42,424 nt of DNA, taken from NCBI GenBank assembly GCA_002708305.1, contig PANE01000022.1:97915-140338 (forward strand), given 5' to 3'. Both the position numbers and the translations under genes were made by a program. Source of the DNA: Rhodospirillaceae bacterium. Lineage in GTDB: Bacteria; Pseudomonadota; Alphaproteobacteria; Thalassobaculales; Thalassobaculaceae. The notes beneath the pieces are model-generated. The model saw nothing but the letters and a program-made list of their open reading frames with translations, did no database searches and had not been told where the DNA came from. This document shows positions 19,410-31,583 of the stretch, piece after piece. Position 1 is the first letter of the stretch; every line of letters begins with the position of its first letter.

Positions 19410-20615
19410 ATGTCACAACAAGAAAAAAAATGGCCCTTAGAAGGAGTCAGGGTTCTAGATCTTGGTCAAATATACAATGGACCGTATGCAGGGTTTCTGA
19501 TGGCGCATGCGGGTGCCGATGTGATTAAGTTAGAGCCTTTACATGGCGAAATTTTACGTCAACGCGGAGGAGGTGTAGTCCCATTATCTTTTGCGATGTT
19601 GAATACAAATAAAAGGGGCATAGCTATAAACTTAAAAGATCAAATTGGTAAAAATATATTAAAAGATCTTGTAAAAAAAGCTGATGTTCTGCTAGAAAAT
19701 TTCTCCCCTGATGCCATGGACCGTTTGGGACTTGGTTCTGATGTGCTAACAAAAATTAATCCCCGTTTAATATATGCTTCAGGCACCGGTTACGGGTTAT
19801 CAGGACCGGATAAGAATAATTTAGCCATGGATCTGACTGTACAAGCAATTGGGGGAGTTATGAGTATAAATGGTCCTGAAGATGGACCGCCGATGAAAAC
19901 AGGGCTGGCTATTTGCGACTTTGTTGGGGGAGTGCATTTGTACGCAGGTATCACAACGGCATTATATGAGCGGGAAAAAACAGGAGTTGGTAGAATTGTT
20001 GAAGTTGCTATGCAAGAAGCGATTTATCCTGTGCTTACTTCAAATATTGCTAGTTTGCATCGTAATAACTGGAAGCAACCGGAAAGGCGGGGAAATAAAC
20101 ACCCCACTCAAGGGTCAGCCCCCTATAATGTTTATGCGACTAAAGACGGGTTTATTGCTATTATTTGCGTCAAGGATGCACACTGGAAAAACTTATTAGG
20201 TATATTAGGCCGTTCAGATTTGAAAGATGACCCCCGTTTTGCTACTCAGGCACTGAGGGCAAATAATGAGGATATTATTGATGGGTTAGTAGAAGGCTGG
20301 ACCAAAACGATTACAAAGAAACAGGCCGCGTTGATGTTGAAAGAATGTTGGGTTCCTGCTGCGCCAGTTCGGGATTTGGAGGAAGTGACTGATGATGTAC
20401 ACATGCATCAGCGAGGTATGCTACATAAAGTTCAGCACCCAATAATGGGAGATGTGGTGCTTCCAACAAGCCCTATTAAGTTTCATGAGAGTCCCGATCC
20501 GAGTATTGTGTTTGAGCCAAGTATTGGAGAACATACGGGGCAGGTACTGAGAGATTGGCTCGGATTAGACGTGGATACAATTGAACATTTAAAGTACAAG
20601 AAAGTGGTGAGTTAG
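19410..20615 (+). CDS. Class III (CaiB/BaiF-type) CoA-transferase
   Basis: Family III CoA-transferase of 401 residues. It has the N-terminal LEGVRVLDLGQIYNGPYAG, the Rossmann segment ADVIKLEP, the NKRGIAINLKD stretch, and Asp170 in LAICDFVGG, matching the catalytic Asp169 of formyl-CoA transferase that forms the acyl anhydride. It starts seven bases after the dehydrogenase stop with a TGAGGTAGG ribosome site, so the two are co-expressed. Related enzymes act on carnitine, formate/oxalate, succinate or bile acids, and the acceptor here cannot be assigned. Confidence 0.92.
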   Translation: MSQQEKKWPLEGVRVLDLGQIYNGPYAGFLMAHAGADVIKLEPLHGEILRQRGGGVVPLSFAMLNTNKRGIAINLKDQIGKNILKDLVKKADVLLENFSPDAMDRLGLGSDVLTKINPRLIYASGTGYGLSGPDKNNLAMDLTVQAIGGVMSINGPEDGPPMKTGLAICDFVGGVHLYAGITTALYEREKTGVGRIVEVAMQEAIYPVLTSNIASLHRNNWKQPERRGNKHPTQGSAPYNVYATKDGFIAIICVKDAHWKNLLGILGRSDLKDDPRFATQALRANNEDIIDGLVEGWTKTITKKQAALMLKECWVPAAPVRDLEEVTDDVHMHQRGMLHKVQHPIMGDVVLPTSPIKFHESPDPSIVFEPSIGEHTGQVLRDWLGLDVDTIEHLKYKKVVS

Positions 20616-20733
20616 AATTGAAGCGATGACTTGGCCTGTAAAACCCAGTATAACAGTTATGGTGTACCTTGGAAAAATTACTTTTTGGTTAATGGATATC
20701 AGTAAGTTTTAAGAATTATTAAATTTAGGTAAG

Positions 20734-21558
20734 ATGAATTATATTATGGCAGTTTATTTTCGCTTGTTGGCTGTATTTCTATTAATAGGCATGGCTTTTG
20801 GTTGTAGTGCCTCTAACAACAAGGCTGAGTATATAGATGAATCAGTTGAGTTTCTTTATAATAAAGCGATGGATAGTGCCGCTGCAGGAAAATACCGAAC
20901 TGCGGCACCATTGTTTGATGAAGTAGAAAGACAGCACCCATATTCAGTATGGGCTACGCAAGCTCAGTTGATGGCAGCCTACTCCCTATATCAAAGTAAT
21001 CAGTATGATGAAGCGGTAAATGCCCTTGATCGGTTTATCCAACTCAATCCAAGTAATAAAAACACAGACTATGCCTACTATCTGAAGGGATTAAGTTTTT
21101 ATGAACGAATTATTGATGTTGGTAGGGATCAGGAAATTACAAGGAAAGCGCTTGAGACTTTCAATGAGATAATTAAACGGTTTCCAGATAGTAATTATGC
21201 AAGAGATGCAGGTTTAAAAATCGATTTAACGCGAAACCATCTCGCCGGTAAAGAAATGAAAATTGGCCGGTTTTACATGAAACGTTCCCAGTATTTGGCG
21301 GCTATAAATAGATTTAGAACAGTCATACGGAATTTTGATACAACCGAGCAGGTGCCAGAAGCATTACACCGCCTCACTGAGTCTTATCTGGCCGTAGGTC
21401 TAACAGAAGAGGCAGCCAAAACGGCAGCCGTTTTGGGGCATAATTATCCGGGAAGCACTTGGTACCAAGACAGCTATAAGCTGATCTCGGGGGGAACTCG
21501 AAAAGATAACCCAAGCAAAAAGACTGGCTTACTTGGTTTCGGTTTATGGATTTTTTGA
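20734..21558 (+). CDS. bamD: Outer membrane assembly lipoprotein BamD
   Basis: Lipoprotein of the BAM complex that inserts beta-barrel proteins into the outer membrane. The 274-residue product begins with a signal peptide ending at Cys24 (MAFGCSAS). The lipobox is slightly atypical, with Phe at position -2. TPR-like repeats follow (LYNKAMDSAAAGKYRTAAPLFDEVERQHPYS; AYSLYQSNQYDEAVNALDRFIQLNPSNK). Its place before recN and ligA matches alphaproteobacterial order. A 118-base gap separates it from the CoA-transferase and probably contains its own promoter. ATG 20746 is an alternative start. Confidence 0.92.
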   Translation: MNYIMAVYFRLLAVFLLIGMAFGCSASNNKAEYIDESVEFLYNKAMDSAAAGKYRTAAPLFDEVERQHPYSVWATQAQLMAAYSLYQSNQYDEAVNALDRFIQLNPSNKNTDYAYYLKGLSFYERIIDVGRDQEITRKALETFNEIIKRFPDSNYARDAGLKIDLTRNHLAGKEMKIGRFYMKRSQYLAAINRFRTVIRNFDTTEQVPEALHRLTESYLAVGLTEEAAKTAAVLGHNYPGSTWYQDSYKLISGGTRKDNPSKKTGLLGFGLWIF

Positions 21559-21565
21559 GAACGTT

Positions 21566-25320
<3,755 letters not shown>

Positions 25321-25341
25321 ATTCCACTATATGAGAAATAA

Positions 25342-26604
25342 ATGCTTATGTATTATAGGTGGGTAATAGTATTTGCCTGTTTCACAATTAGTATAACAGG
25401 ATATGGAACTTATTTTTCTGTAACATTATTTTATACTCATATCATTAATGAATTTGGTTGGAGTAACTCATTAGTTTCAGGATCAGTGTCGCTTGGCCTT
25501 ATAATGTACGGTGTATTTGCCCTCCCTATGGGATGGTGTGCTGATCGGTTTGGCCCACGAATAACTATGATAGTGGCTGGTTTTTTTGTTGGTGGGGGTA
25601 CTTATTTAGGTCTTTATATATCTGAGCCCTGGCATCTTTATGCTTTATATGGAGGGATAACCGCAATAGGGATGGGTGGCGCTTGGGCTCCACTAGTAGC
25701 CACAATTTCGCGATGGTTTGAAAAACAACGTGGCTTGGCTATTGGAATTGGTTCGATTGGTGGAGGAATCGGGACATTATTTTATGCACCGCTAACTGAG
25801 TACTTAATTCAAGAATTGGGTTGGCGTTTAGCGTATAAGTGGCTTGGAATAATTTCTGGTGCACTGATCGTTAGCGCTGCACTATTTCTCACTAAAGACC
25901 CTACAACGAATTTGTACTGTTGGTTTAGTTCAAAATATAGGGTATCAGGGAAATATTACCTTATTAAGAGGAATCCGGTTTCTCTAGGTGCAGCAGAAGA
26001 CGGTACAAACATGTCTCCCAATAAAAACCTTTTAAAAATTTTAAAAAATGTTGTTTTTTGGAAAATGATAAGCACCTTTGGACTATGGTGGTTTGCTGGA
26101 GCCATAGCGACTGTGACGTTGGCGCCATTTGTGCTTGAGAAAGGTTTTGATTACGGAGTTTCCGCAGCAGTCGTTGTTGCATTTGCTCTTGGTAACGGGA
26201 TTGGGCGTATAGGCATGGGTATTGCTGGAGATGCCATTGGGGAACTTAAAGTCTATCAAATTGGATTAATTTTAGCTGGTCTTGCGGTATTTCATCTGGT
26301 TTTTGCTACTGGGTTAATAAGTATTTTTCTGATGTTTATATTGGTGGGAATCGGTTTCGGTGGCTCGGGCACACAATTGACAACTATAAGTATAAAATTA
26401 TTTGGACTTGACGCAGCTGGAGCGCTTATGGGAAGCGTTCTTGCTATAATAGGTATTTTTGCAGCAGTCGGCGTATTTTTCAGTGGGTTAATTCACGATC
26501 TTACAGGTTCGTATTATTGGTCGTACATACTTTGTAGTTTTATGTTTACGCTTTCAGCTTTTCTGTCACAACGTTTGAGTTTTAGGCTCGGTAGAAGTTT
26601 CTGA
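25342..26604 (+). CDS. MFS transporter, monocarboxylate/oxalate-type
   Basis: Major facilitator protein of 420 residues with twelve predicted helices in two halves, joined by a polar loop of about 45 residues near the middle. The signature between helices 2 and 3 is GWCADRFGPRITM, and helix 4 contains GMGGAWAPLVATISRWFEKQRGLAIGI, both resembling the monocarboxylate/oxalate-formate antiporter branch. It lies 21 bases after ligA with no shared function. A carboxylate substrate would suit the CoA pathway genes upstream, but that is inference. ATG 25348 is an alternative start. Confidence 0.87.
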   Translation: MLMYYRWVIVFACFTISITGYGTYFSVTLFYTHIINEFGWSNSLVSGSVSLGLIMYGVFALPMGWCADRFGPRITMIVAGFFVGGGTYLGLYISEPWHLYALYGGITAIGMGGAWAPLVATISRWFEKQRGLAIGIGSIGGGIGTLFYAPLTEYLIQELGWRLAYKWLGIISGALIVSAALFLTKDPTTNLYCWFSSKYRVSGKYYLIKRNPVSLGAAEDGTNMSPNKNLLKILKNVVFWKMISTFGLWWFAGAIATVTLAPFVLEKGFDYGVSAAVVVAFALGNGIGRIGMGIAGDAIGELKVYQIGLILAGLAVFHLVFATGLISIFLMFILVGIGFGGSGTQLTTISIKLFGLDAAGALMGSVLAIIGIFAAVGVFFSGLIHDLTGSYYWSYILCSFMFTLSAFLSQRLSFRLGRSF

Positions 26605-26632
26605 AAGAGAACTAAAAAAAATCTGGTTCTAT

Positions 26633-26686
26633 CCCTCCCTTGCCAAAGAAACAAATACTAGAGTTGGCTGAGGCAAAAGGGGAGGG
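26633..26686. terminator. Imperfect hairpin between convergent genes
   Basis: CCCTCCCTTGCC (26633-26644) can pair with GGCAAAAGGGGAGGG (26672-26686), with bulged bases and a 27-base loop. It stands between the convergent MFS and MAPEG genes, where transcripts from both strands should end. No U-tract follows, so it is only a possible termination or RNA-stability element. Confidence 0.3.
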
Positions 26687-26703
26687 TTAAACGGGGAATA
26701 GTA

Positions 26704-27102
26704 TTAGATAAGTTGTAAGAAAATTAAAATAAGACCGACTAAGGAAACGCCCCACGCCGCTGTCCGTATCCAGGGAATTCCCGCAAGGTAGATTATAGAG
26801 AACGCTACCCTGCCCCAGAAGAATAATTGTGCACCAAGAACGGTCATATCATTTGAAATACTCATAACATTTGCTGACAGCACAAGAATTGCAAAGACAG
26901 TAATGCTTTCAAGCATATTTCTATGTGCTCGTTGAGCTCTAGATGCCCAGCCGGTTGTCTCAGGGAGATTATCTCTATTTCCAGCAAGCGTAGTTAGCCC
27001 TATTTGGGAAGTGGATCCCAAGGCGGATACAAGCATTTGCAGTATAGTAAGCGCAGCAGCCCAAATTAAAAGAGTTAATTCTATTGGAATTTCGTTGGTC
27101 AT
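26704..27102 (-). CDS. MAPEG family membrane protein
   Basis: About 132 residues with four hydrophobic helices. The conserved SRAQRAHRNMLESI at the end of the first loop is the MAPEG signature, in which Arg/His/Asn/Glu help bind glutathione in eukaryotic members. Bacterial members are mostly uncharacterised but are linked to glutathione or detoxification chemistry. ATG 27102 has GAGGG nine bases upstream and is preferred to ATG 27111, which overlaps that site. It follows the Sir2 gene on the same strand and belongs to a stress-flavoured group with SOD. Confidence 0.85.
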   Translation of the reverse strand: MTNEIPIELTLLIWAAALTILQMLVSALGSTSQIGLTTLAGNRDNLPETTGWASRAQRAHRNMLESITVFAILVLSANVMSISNDMTVLGAQLFFWGRVAFSIIYLAGIPWIRTAAWGVSLVGLILIFLQLI

Positions 27103-27159
27103 TGTTTGCATCCCTCTAAATTAGATCGCACGTTCATTACAAATGATTCGCGAACAAAA

Positions 27160-27939
27160 TCAATTGTTTTTAATAGAAAGAGGTAATATCTCTCCGATTT
27201 CTTCACTAATAACTAAATCTGCATAGTTGTCGAGCGGTGTTGACTCCCGATTCAATATGACCAGTTTTGCCCCATTTTTTTTTGCTATCATAGGAATATC
27301 AGCTGCAGGGTATACAACAAGTGATGATCCAATAACTAAGAAAAGGTCACATGTGAGTGCCTCGTCATGCGCCCTTCGGACTGGCTGTTCAGGCATTGAT
27401 TGTCCAAATGAGATAGTAGCTGTTTTAATGTGTCCACCACAAAATTCGCAGACGGGTAACTCATCCCTACCAAGGAAAGTTTGTTTAATTACGATTAGCT
27501 CCTCACGAGCTCCACAATTTAGACATTTGGCATAGGTTCCATTACCGTGAAGCTCTATGACCTGTTCAGGGTTTATTCCGGATTCCTGATGAAGGTTGTC
27601 AATATTTTGTGTGATGACGGCGGTTGCTTTTTTTGAGTTTACGAGCTCAGAGACGGCATAATGTCCGTTGTTTGGCTTTGCTCGTCTTATTGTTTTATCT
27701 ACTTCAAATTTCCGCCGCCAAGATTCACGGCGCATTTCTTCGCTATCCAAGAAATCCTGGAATTGAATAGGAGCCATTGTTGTCCAAATCCCATCTGGGC
27801 TTCTAAAATCGGGGATTCCAGATTCCGTGGATATTCCTGCACCAGTAAATATGGCAAGACGTTGGCTGGAATTCAATAAAGCTGAGAGCTCGTCCAAGCT
27901 TTTTCTGAAGTTGGTAGTTGTTTCTTGCATGTAAGCCAT
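27160..27939 (-). CDS. Sir2-family NAD-dependent protein deacylase
   Basis: Sirtuin of 259 residues that removes acyl groups from lysine using NAD+. Seen are GAGIS at 33-37 within TGAGISTESGIPDFRSPDG, TQNIDNLH at 110-117, the catalytic His131 in ELHGNGT, and a structural zinc site of Cys139, Cys142, Cys164 and Cys167. GSSLVVYPAADIP and VILNREST near the end complete the NAD site. No transmembrane segment or extra domain is present. The substrate is unknown; acetylated CoA-metabolic enzymes are a common target class for bacterial sirtuins. Confidence 0.93.
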   Translation of the reverse strand: MAYMQETTTNFRKSLDELSALLNSSQRLAIFTGAGISTESGIPDFRSPDGIWTTMAPIQFQDFLDSEEMRRESWRRKFEVDKTIRRAKPNNGHYAVSELVNSKKATAVITQNIDNLHQESGINPEQVIELHGNGTYAKCLNCGAREELIVIKQTFLGRDELPVCEFCGGHIKTATISFGQSMPEQPVRRAHDEALTCDLFLVIGSSLVVYPAADIPMIAKKNGAKLVILNRESTPLDNYADLVISEEIGEILPLSIKNN

Positions 27940-28018
27940 TTTGGTAAAAAAATAAAATTAATCTAAGGACGTTATATCGTGTGGATACCATATGCAATAA
28001 TCCGTACTTTGTATTTTC

Positions 28019-28321
28019 TTAAAGTATGATTTCAAATCCTTCAAAGATAGGGTGACCTGAATAGATGTTATTGTGGCTGCCAGCGTTTTTATGGGCTTCA
28101 CGGAAGGATTCTGACTTTGTCCACGCAACAAAGTCATCTTTTGAATGCCAAGTTGTATGCGACGCGTAAAGGGTATAATCGCCGGTTGAGTCGCCTCGGA
28201 TGAGGTTGAATGTTTTAAATCCAGGTACACTGGCAAGTTTTGAATCTCGACCTCGCCATATTTTCTCGAAGTGCGCCTCCTTGCCAGGTAGTATTTTAAA
28301 CCGGTTCAGTGCAATGTACAT
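28019..28321 (-). CDS. Antibiotic biosynthesis monooxygenase (ABM) domain protein
   Basis: A 100-residue single ABM domain (MYIALNRFKILPGKEAHFEKIW ... GFKTFNLIRG ... YTLYASHTTWHSKDDFVAWTKSESFREAH). The ferredoxin-like fold is shared by heme-degrading IsdG-type enzymes and small monooxygenases. The Trp and the His in SFREAH resemble heme-oxygenase-like members, but heme use is not proved. ATG 28321 follows AAGGAT at a seven-base distance and is preferred to the upstream TTG. It lies between SOD and Sir2 on the same strand; heme or iron stress would be a reasonable theme. Confidence 0.8.
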   Translation of the reverse strand: MYIALNRFKILPGKEAHFEKIWRGRDSKLASVPGFKTFNLIRGDSTGDYTLYASHTTWHSKDDFVAWTKSESFREAHKNAGSHNNIYSGHPIFEGFEIIL

Positions 28322-28419
28322 TCTACTATCCTTAAGAAACAAGGAGCCTTCTTACCCGCGTGACAAAAAAACCGTTGGATAATTGTCTAAGGTAGTTTTC
28401 CCTTTGAATGTGTAATTCG

Positions 28420-29028
28420 TTATAAAGCTTGTTCCAGTATTTCCGCTACTTTTTCCCAATTTACCATACTATCGATAAAGGCCTTAACATAATCGGGCCG
28501 GACATTTCGATAATCAACGTAATAGGAATGTTCCCACACGTCACAGCCCAAAATTGGTATCCCACTGCCGTTTGCAATTGGATTTATCGCATTAGGAGTA
28601 TTAGTGACAGATAGTTTCCCACTCGAAGTCAGGATCAACCAGCACCACCCAGATCCAAACTGGGTTACCCCAGTTTGGATAAACTGTGTTTTAAATTCCT
28701 CAATACTGCCAAAATCTGCAGTTAATTTAGCCTCTAGGTTACCAGGAATATTGCCGCCACCATTTGGTTTCATCCATTCCCAGAATTTAATGTGGTTCCA
28801 ATGTTGGGCTACATTATTGAATAAAGGCCCAACATTTCCGTTGTCAAAAGAGGCTAGCATAATATTTTCAAGGGTCTCACTCTTTAGCTCACTTTTTTCT
28901 AGCAGTGCCGTGCCATTGTTCACGTAAGCAAGATGGTGTTTATCGTGATGAAGTCGCAGAGTTTCAGCGGACATGTATGGTGTTAAAGCGTCATAGGCAT
29001 AAGGTAGATCTGGAAGTTCTAGGGACAT
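28420..29028 (-). CDS. sodB: Superoxide dismutase [Fe]
   Basis: Cytoplasmic metal SOD of 202 residues that dismutes superoxide. With the ATG at 29028, which has GAGGA five bases upstream, the metal ligands are His27, His79, Asp163 and His167 (DVWEHSYYVDYRNVRPDY). Gln75 in AQHWNH and GSGWCWL are features of iron-type rather than manganese-type enzymes. Metal choice can be relaxed, so cambialistic use is possible. It appears to head a minus-strand run of stress-related genes. An upstream ATG at 29052 lacks support. Confidence 0.94.
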   Translation of the reverse strand: MSLELPDLPYAYDALTPYMSAETLRLHHDKHHLAYVNNGTALLEKSELKSETLENIMLASFDNGNVGPLFNNVAQHWNHIKFWEWMKPNGGGNIPGNLEAKLTADFGSIEEFKTQFIQTGVTQFGSGWCWLILTSSGKLSVTNTPNAINPIANGSGIPILGCDVWEHSYYVDYRNVRPDYVKAFIDSMVNWEKVAEILEQAL

Positions 29029-29086
29029 TTTTTCCTCATTAAAAATATACATTAAGTCGATTTGTATTTTAAAAATTATCTAATCT

Positions 29087-29129
29087 AATTTAGCATAAAC
29101 AATGACAAGTTGCAAATGCGACTAAGTCG
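29087..29129 (-). promoter_or_regulatory. Candidate sodB promoter with adjacent palindrome
   Basis: On the minus strand TTGCAA (29110-29115) and TAAATT (29087-29092) are 17 bases apart, a weak sigma-70-like pair about 60 bases upstream of the sodB start. Just upstream is the palindrome CGACT-A-AGTCG (29119-29129), a plausible operator. Both are short matches in AT-rich DNA. Confidence 0.3.
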
Positions 29130-29193
29130 TAGTATTATTAAAAGGTCAATCTATTATTGAGTTAACTAGCATTAATAATTTAGTGAGTTTACA

Positions 29194-29496
29194 GTGATGA
29201 TTGGAAAGGTACTCGCTGCTGGTTGTTTGATAGTATCAGCTATAATAGCGACACTTTCACAAGCCATAGCAGAACCGAATCATAGAAGTCTCAGAGAACA
29301 GGATTTTTTTTTGATTGGGTTTATATTGTTGTGTGTTGGATTAGTTGGGTTCTCAAATTATTTGACTTTGAAACAAATCTGGGGGACCGAAAAATTTTAT
29401 CAAAACCCAGTTTTTCAATTTATTGGTTGGTCGGCAGTAATCTGTATGCTGTGGGGCTGCTGGAATATATTAATGAATTTACGCGCAGACTATTGA
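29194..29496 (+). CDS. Small uncharacterised membrane protein
   Basis: A 100-residue product (GTG 29194, or ATG 29197) with three hydrophobic segments at about residues 4-26, 38-57 and 73-95, separated by short polar loops (EPNHRSLREQDF; KQIWGTEKFYQNP). The first could be a signal peptide ending near SQAIA. I do not recognise a family. It is divergent from sodB and 145 bases upstream of the aldehyde dehydrogenase. The ribosome site is weak, so the start is uncertain. The clear alternation of helices and loops supports a real gene. Confidence 0.6.
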   Translation: MMIGKVLAAGCLIVSAIIATLSQAIAEPNHRSLREQDFFLIGFILLCVGLVGFSNYLTLKQIWGTEKFYQNPVFQFIGWSAVICMLWGCWNILMNLRADY

Positions 29497-29641
29497 ATTT
29501 TTAAAGTGGAAGAACACGTTTATGAAGGGCAAGAGATTTGCCCATTATTCAAAAACGAATTTTGGTCTGAAGGGTACTCTCATTTGTAAGACTGAACAAA
29601 ACTGCAATCGTGAATAACTATAAAACCTAGGATGATTTATT

Positions 29642-31084
29642 ATGGCGATAGAATACCCAAATACAAATTTGTACATAGATGGAAAATGGAGGCCAGCAGT
29701 TACAGGAGATACACTGGACGTTATCAACCCAGCAACAGAAGAGGTCATAGGGCAGGTTGCGAGAGCACAGCACGCTGATTTAGATGAAGCGCTTGAAGCC
29801 GCAGATAAAGCATTTGCCAGCTGGAAAAAAACCACACCATTAGACCGTTACAGAATACTTCGAAAAGCAGCGGATTTATTGCGTGAAAGAGCATCAATGA
29901 TTGCCGAGGTCATGACTACTGAACAGGGCAAACCGCTAGCGGAAGCAAAAGGCGAGACATTGATGGGAGCAGATAGAATTGATTGGATGGCAGAGGAGGG
30001 ACGTAGAGCCTATGGGCGTGTCATACCAGCACGGTCGGACGGTGTTTATCAATTTACTGTAAAAGAGCCAGTTGGACCTGTCGCAGCCTTCACCCCGTGG
30101 AATTTCCCTTTAAATCAAATTTTGCAGAAAGTTCCAGCTGCTATCGCAGCAGGCTGCTCCATCATTGTTAAAGGTCCTGAAGAGGCTCCTGCCTGCTGTG
30201 CCGAACTGGTAAAAGTATTTGAAGATGCTGGATTGCCGGCAGGTGTACTTAATCTTGTTTTTGGTATTCCTGCAGAAATATCAGACTATCTTATTCCGCA
30301 TCCGATCATTAAAAAAGTAACTTTTACTGGTTCAACTGCGGTTGGTAAACAATTGGCAGCCAAAGCTGGCGAACATATGAAACTAGTCACTATGGAACTT
30401 GGCGGTCATTCCCCAGCTATTGTATTTGCAGATGCTGATGTTGATACTGCTTTAAATATATTATCAGCGAATAAGTTTCGTAATGCAGGCCAGGTGTGTG
30501 TTTCGCCAACAAGGTTTCTTGTGCATGAGTCATTGTATAATCAATTTGTGGACGGGTTCACCAAAATATCCCAAAATCAGGTTGTAGGTAATGGTCTGGA
30601 TACTAGCACTACAATGGGACCATTAGCTCATGACAGACGTGTTGATGCAATTGAGTCGTTTGTATTAGATGCAGTTGATAAAGGAGCAAAAGTCAAAACT
30701 GGCGGACAAAGAAAAGGCAATAAAGGGTATTTTTATGAGCCAACAGTTTTGACTGATGTGCCATTGAATTCTCGGATCATGAATGAGGAGCCGTTTGGAC
30801 CGATCGCCCCGATCACTCCCTTCAGTAACTTCGATGATGTCGTGCAAGAAGCTAATAGATTGCCATATGGACTTGCAGCATATGCCTACACTACATCAGC
30901 GAAGACTGCTGGGGCTATTGGTTCGGCGCTATCGAGTGGAATGGTCTCTATCAATCATCATGGGTTGGCTATGCCAGAAACGCCATTTGGAGGTATAGGT
31001 GACTCAGGTTTTGGAAAAGAAGGGGGGATGGAGGGGATAGAGTCCTATCTTCACACCAAATTCATTACCCAGGCTGACGTATAG
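29642..31084 (+). CDS. NAD(P)-dependent aldehyde dehydrogenase (succinate/2-oxoglutarate semialdehyde type)
   Basis: Aldehyde dehydrogenase of 480 residues. Catalytic residues are Asn154 (FTPWNFPLN), Lys177, Glu252 (MELGGHSP) and the nucleophile Cys286 (NAGQVCVSPTRF). The stretches AEEGRRAYGR, KEPVGPVAAFTPWNFP, PAEISDYLIPHPIIKKVTFTGST and KFRNAGQVC closely recall 2-oxoglutarate-semialdehyde dehydrogenase of Azospirillum (sugar-acid or hydroxyproline catabolism) as well as GabD-type succinate-semialdehyde dehydrogenases. I cannot separate these two activities by reading. No pathway partner lies next to it. Confidence 0.88.
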   Translation: MAIEYPNTNLYIDGKWRPAVTGDTLDVINPATEEVIGQVARAQHADLDEALEAADKAFASWKKTTPLDRYRILRKAADLLRERASMIAEVMTTEQGKPLAEAKGETLMGADRIDWMAEEGRRAYGRVIPARSDGVYQFTVKEPVGPVAAFTPWNFPLNQILQKVPAAIAAGCSIIVKGPEEAPACCAELVKVFEDAGLPAGVLNLVFGIPAEISDYLIPHPIIKKVTFTGSTAVGKQLAAKAGEHMKLVTMELGGHSPAIVFADADVDTALNILSANKFRNAGQVCVSPTRFLVHESLYNQFVDGFTKISQNQVVGNGLDTSTTMGPLAHDRRVDAIESFVLDAVDKGAKVKTGGQRKGNKGYFYEPTVLTDVPLNSRIMNEEPFGPIAPITPFSNFDDVVQEANRLPYGLAAYAYTTSAKTAGAIGSALSSGMVSINHHGLAMPETPFGGIGDSGFGKEGGMEGIESYLHTKFITQADV

Positions 31085-31115
31085 AAGACGATTCCATTTA
31101 GTTGCGTTAAATAGC

Positions 31116-31189
31116 TGGTAGGGGAACCTGAATTTGAACCAGGACCGACGGAGTCAGAGTCCGCTGTACTACCGTTATACTATTCCTCA
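31116..31189 (-). tRNA. tRNA-Gln (anticodon CUG)
   Basis: A 74-nt cloverleaf on the minus strand with encoded CCA at 31116-31118. The D stem is GTAT/GTAC with loop AACGGTA; the anticodon arm is GCGGA-CTCTGAC-TCCGT with anticodon CTG; the T arm is CCTGG-TTCAAAT-TCAGG. The acceptor 5' strand TGAGGAA against 3' TTCCCCT gives a U1-U72 mismatch and an A3-C70 mismatch, and the discriminator base is A, where bacterial tRNA-Gln normally has U1-A72, G3-C70 and G73. It is either a functional but divergent tRNA or a decaying copy. Confidence 0.82.
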
Positions 31190-31583
31190 ATAATATTCAT
31201 TTGAAAACAAAAATGGGCCGTGACGAACATGGCCCATTTTAATCTTGCACTTCCTTAGTTCTAAATGGCTTTTCCAAGATTGACCATTATATTAACCTTA
31301 GAATAAAAAAAACCTCTATAAAACCCACAAAACAATTTTGAAACTTCTACCACATCTTAGTTGGTCAACTATTTACCATTAACTACTGGGATACGGTCTG
31401 ATATAAACGTTCTCGCTAGAAGAACTAAGAAGAAATACTCTTGCAGTTGCGTCATTATTCTTTAGTGCTATAAAATAAAAAGTTCTTTGCAACACCATAA
31501 ATTGTAACAATAATTGTAGGTGTTCCAGAAAAGTCTTTTTTATTCAGAGCATATTTTCTGCGCTTGTCCTTTAAGGAAATTTA
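31190..31583. other. Intergenic stretch without a gene
   Basis: Between the tRNA and the end of the TRAP permease gene I see one strong hairpin at 31210-31240 (listed separately) and otherwise AT-rich DNA without a convincing ORF on either strand. A short plus-strand frame from 31520 runs into the end of the permease gene and looks like a shadow. The length is unusual for this compact region and could hide a small RNA or a decayed gene, but nothing specific supports that. Confidence 0.5.
31210..31240. terminator. Bidirectional intrinsic terminator
   Basis: AAAATGGGCC (31210-31219) and GGCCCATTTT (31231-31240) form a perfect 10-bp stem with an 11-base loop. The A-run on one side and T-run on the other allow use on both strands. 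It could stop plus-strand transcription coming through the aldehyde dehydrogenase (antisense to the tRNA) and minus-strand transcription from the TRAP operon before the tRNA. Confidence 0.7.

Noticed and set aside
20616-20733. A small gene between the CoA-transferase and bamD
   Set aside because: Stops occur in all frames and no ribosome site was found; it is better read as the bamD leader.
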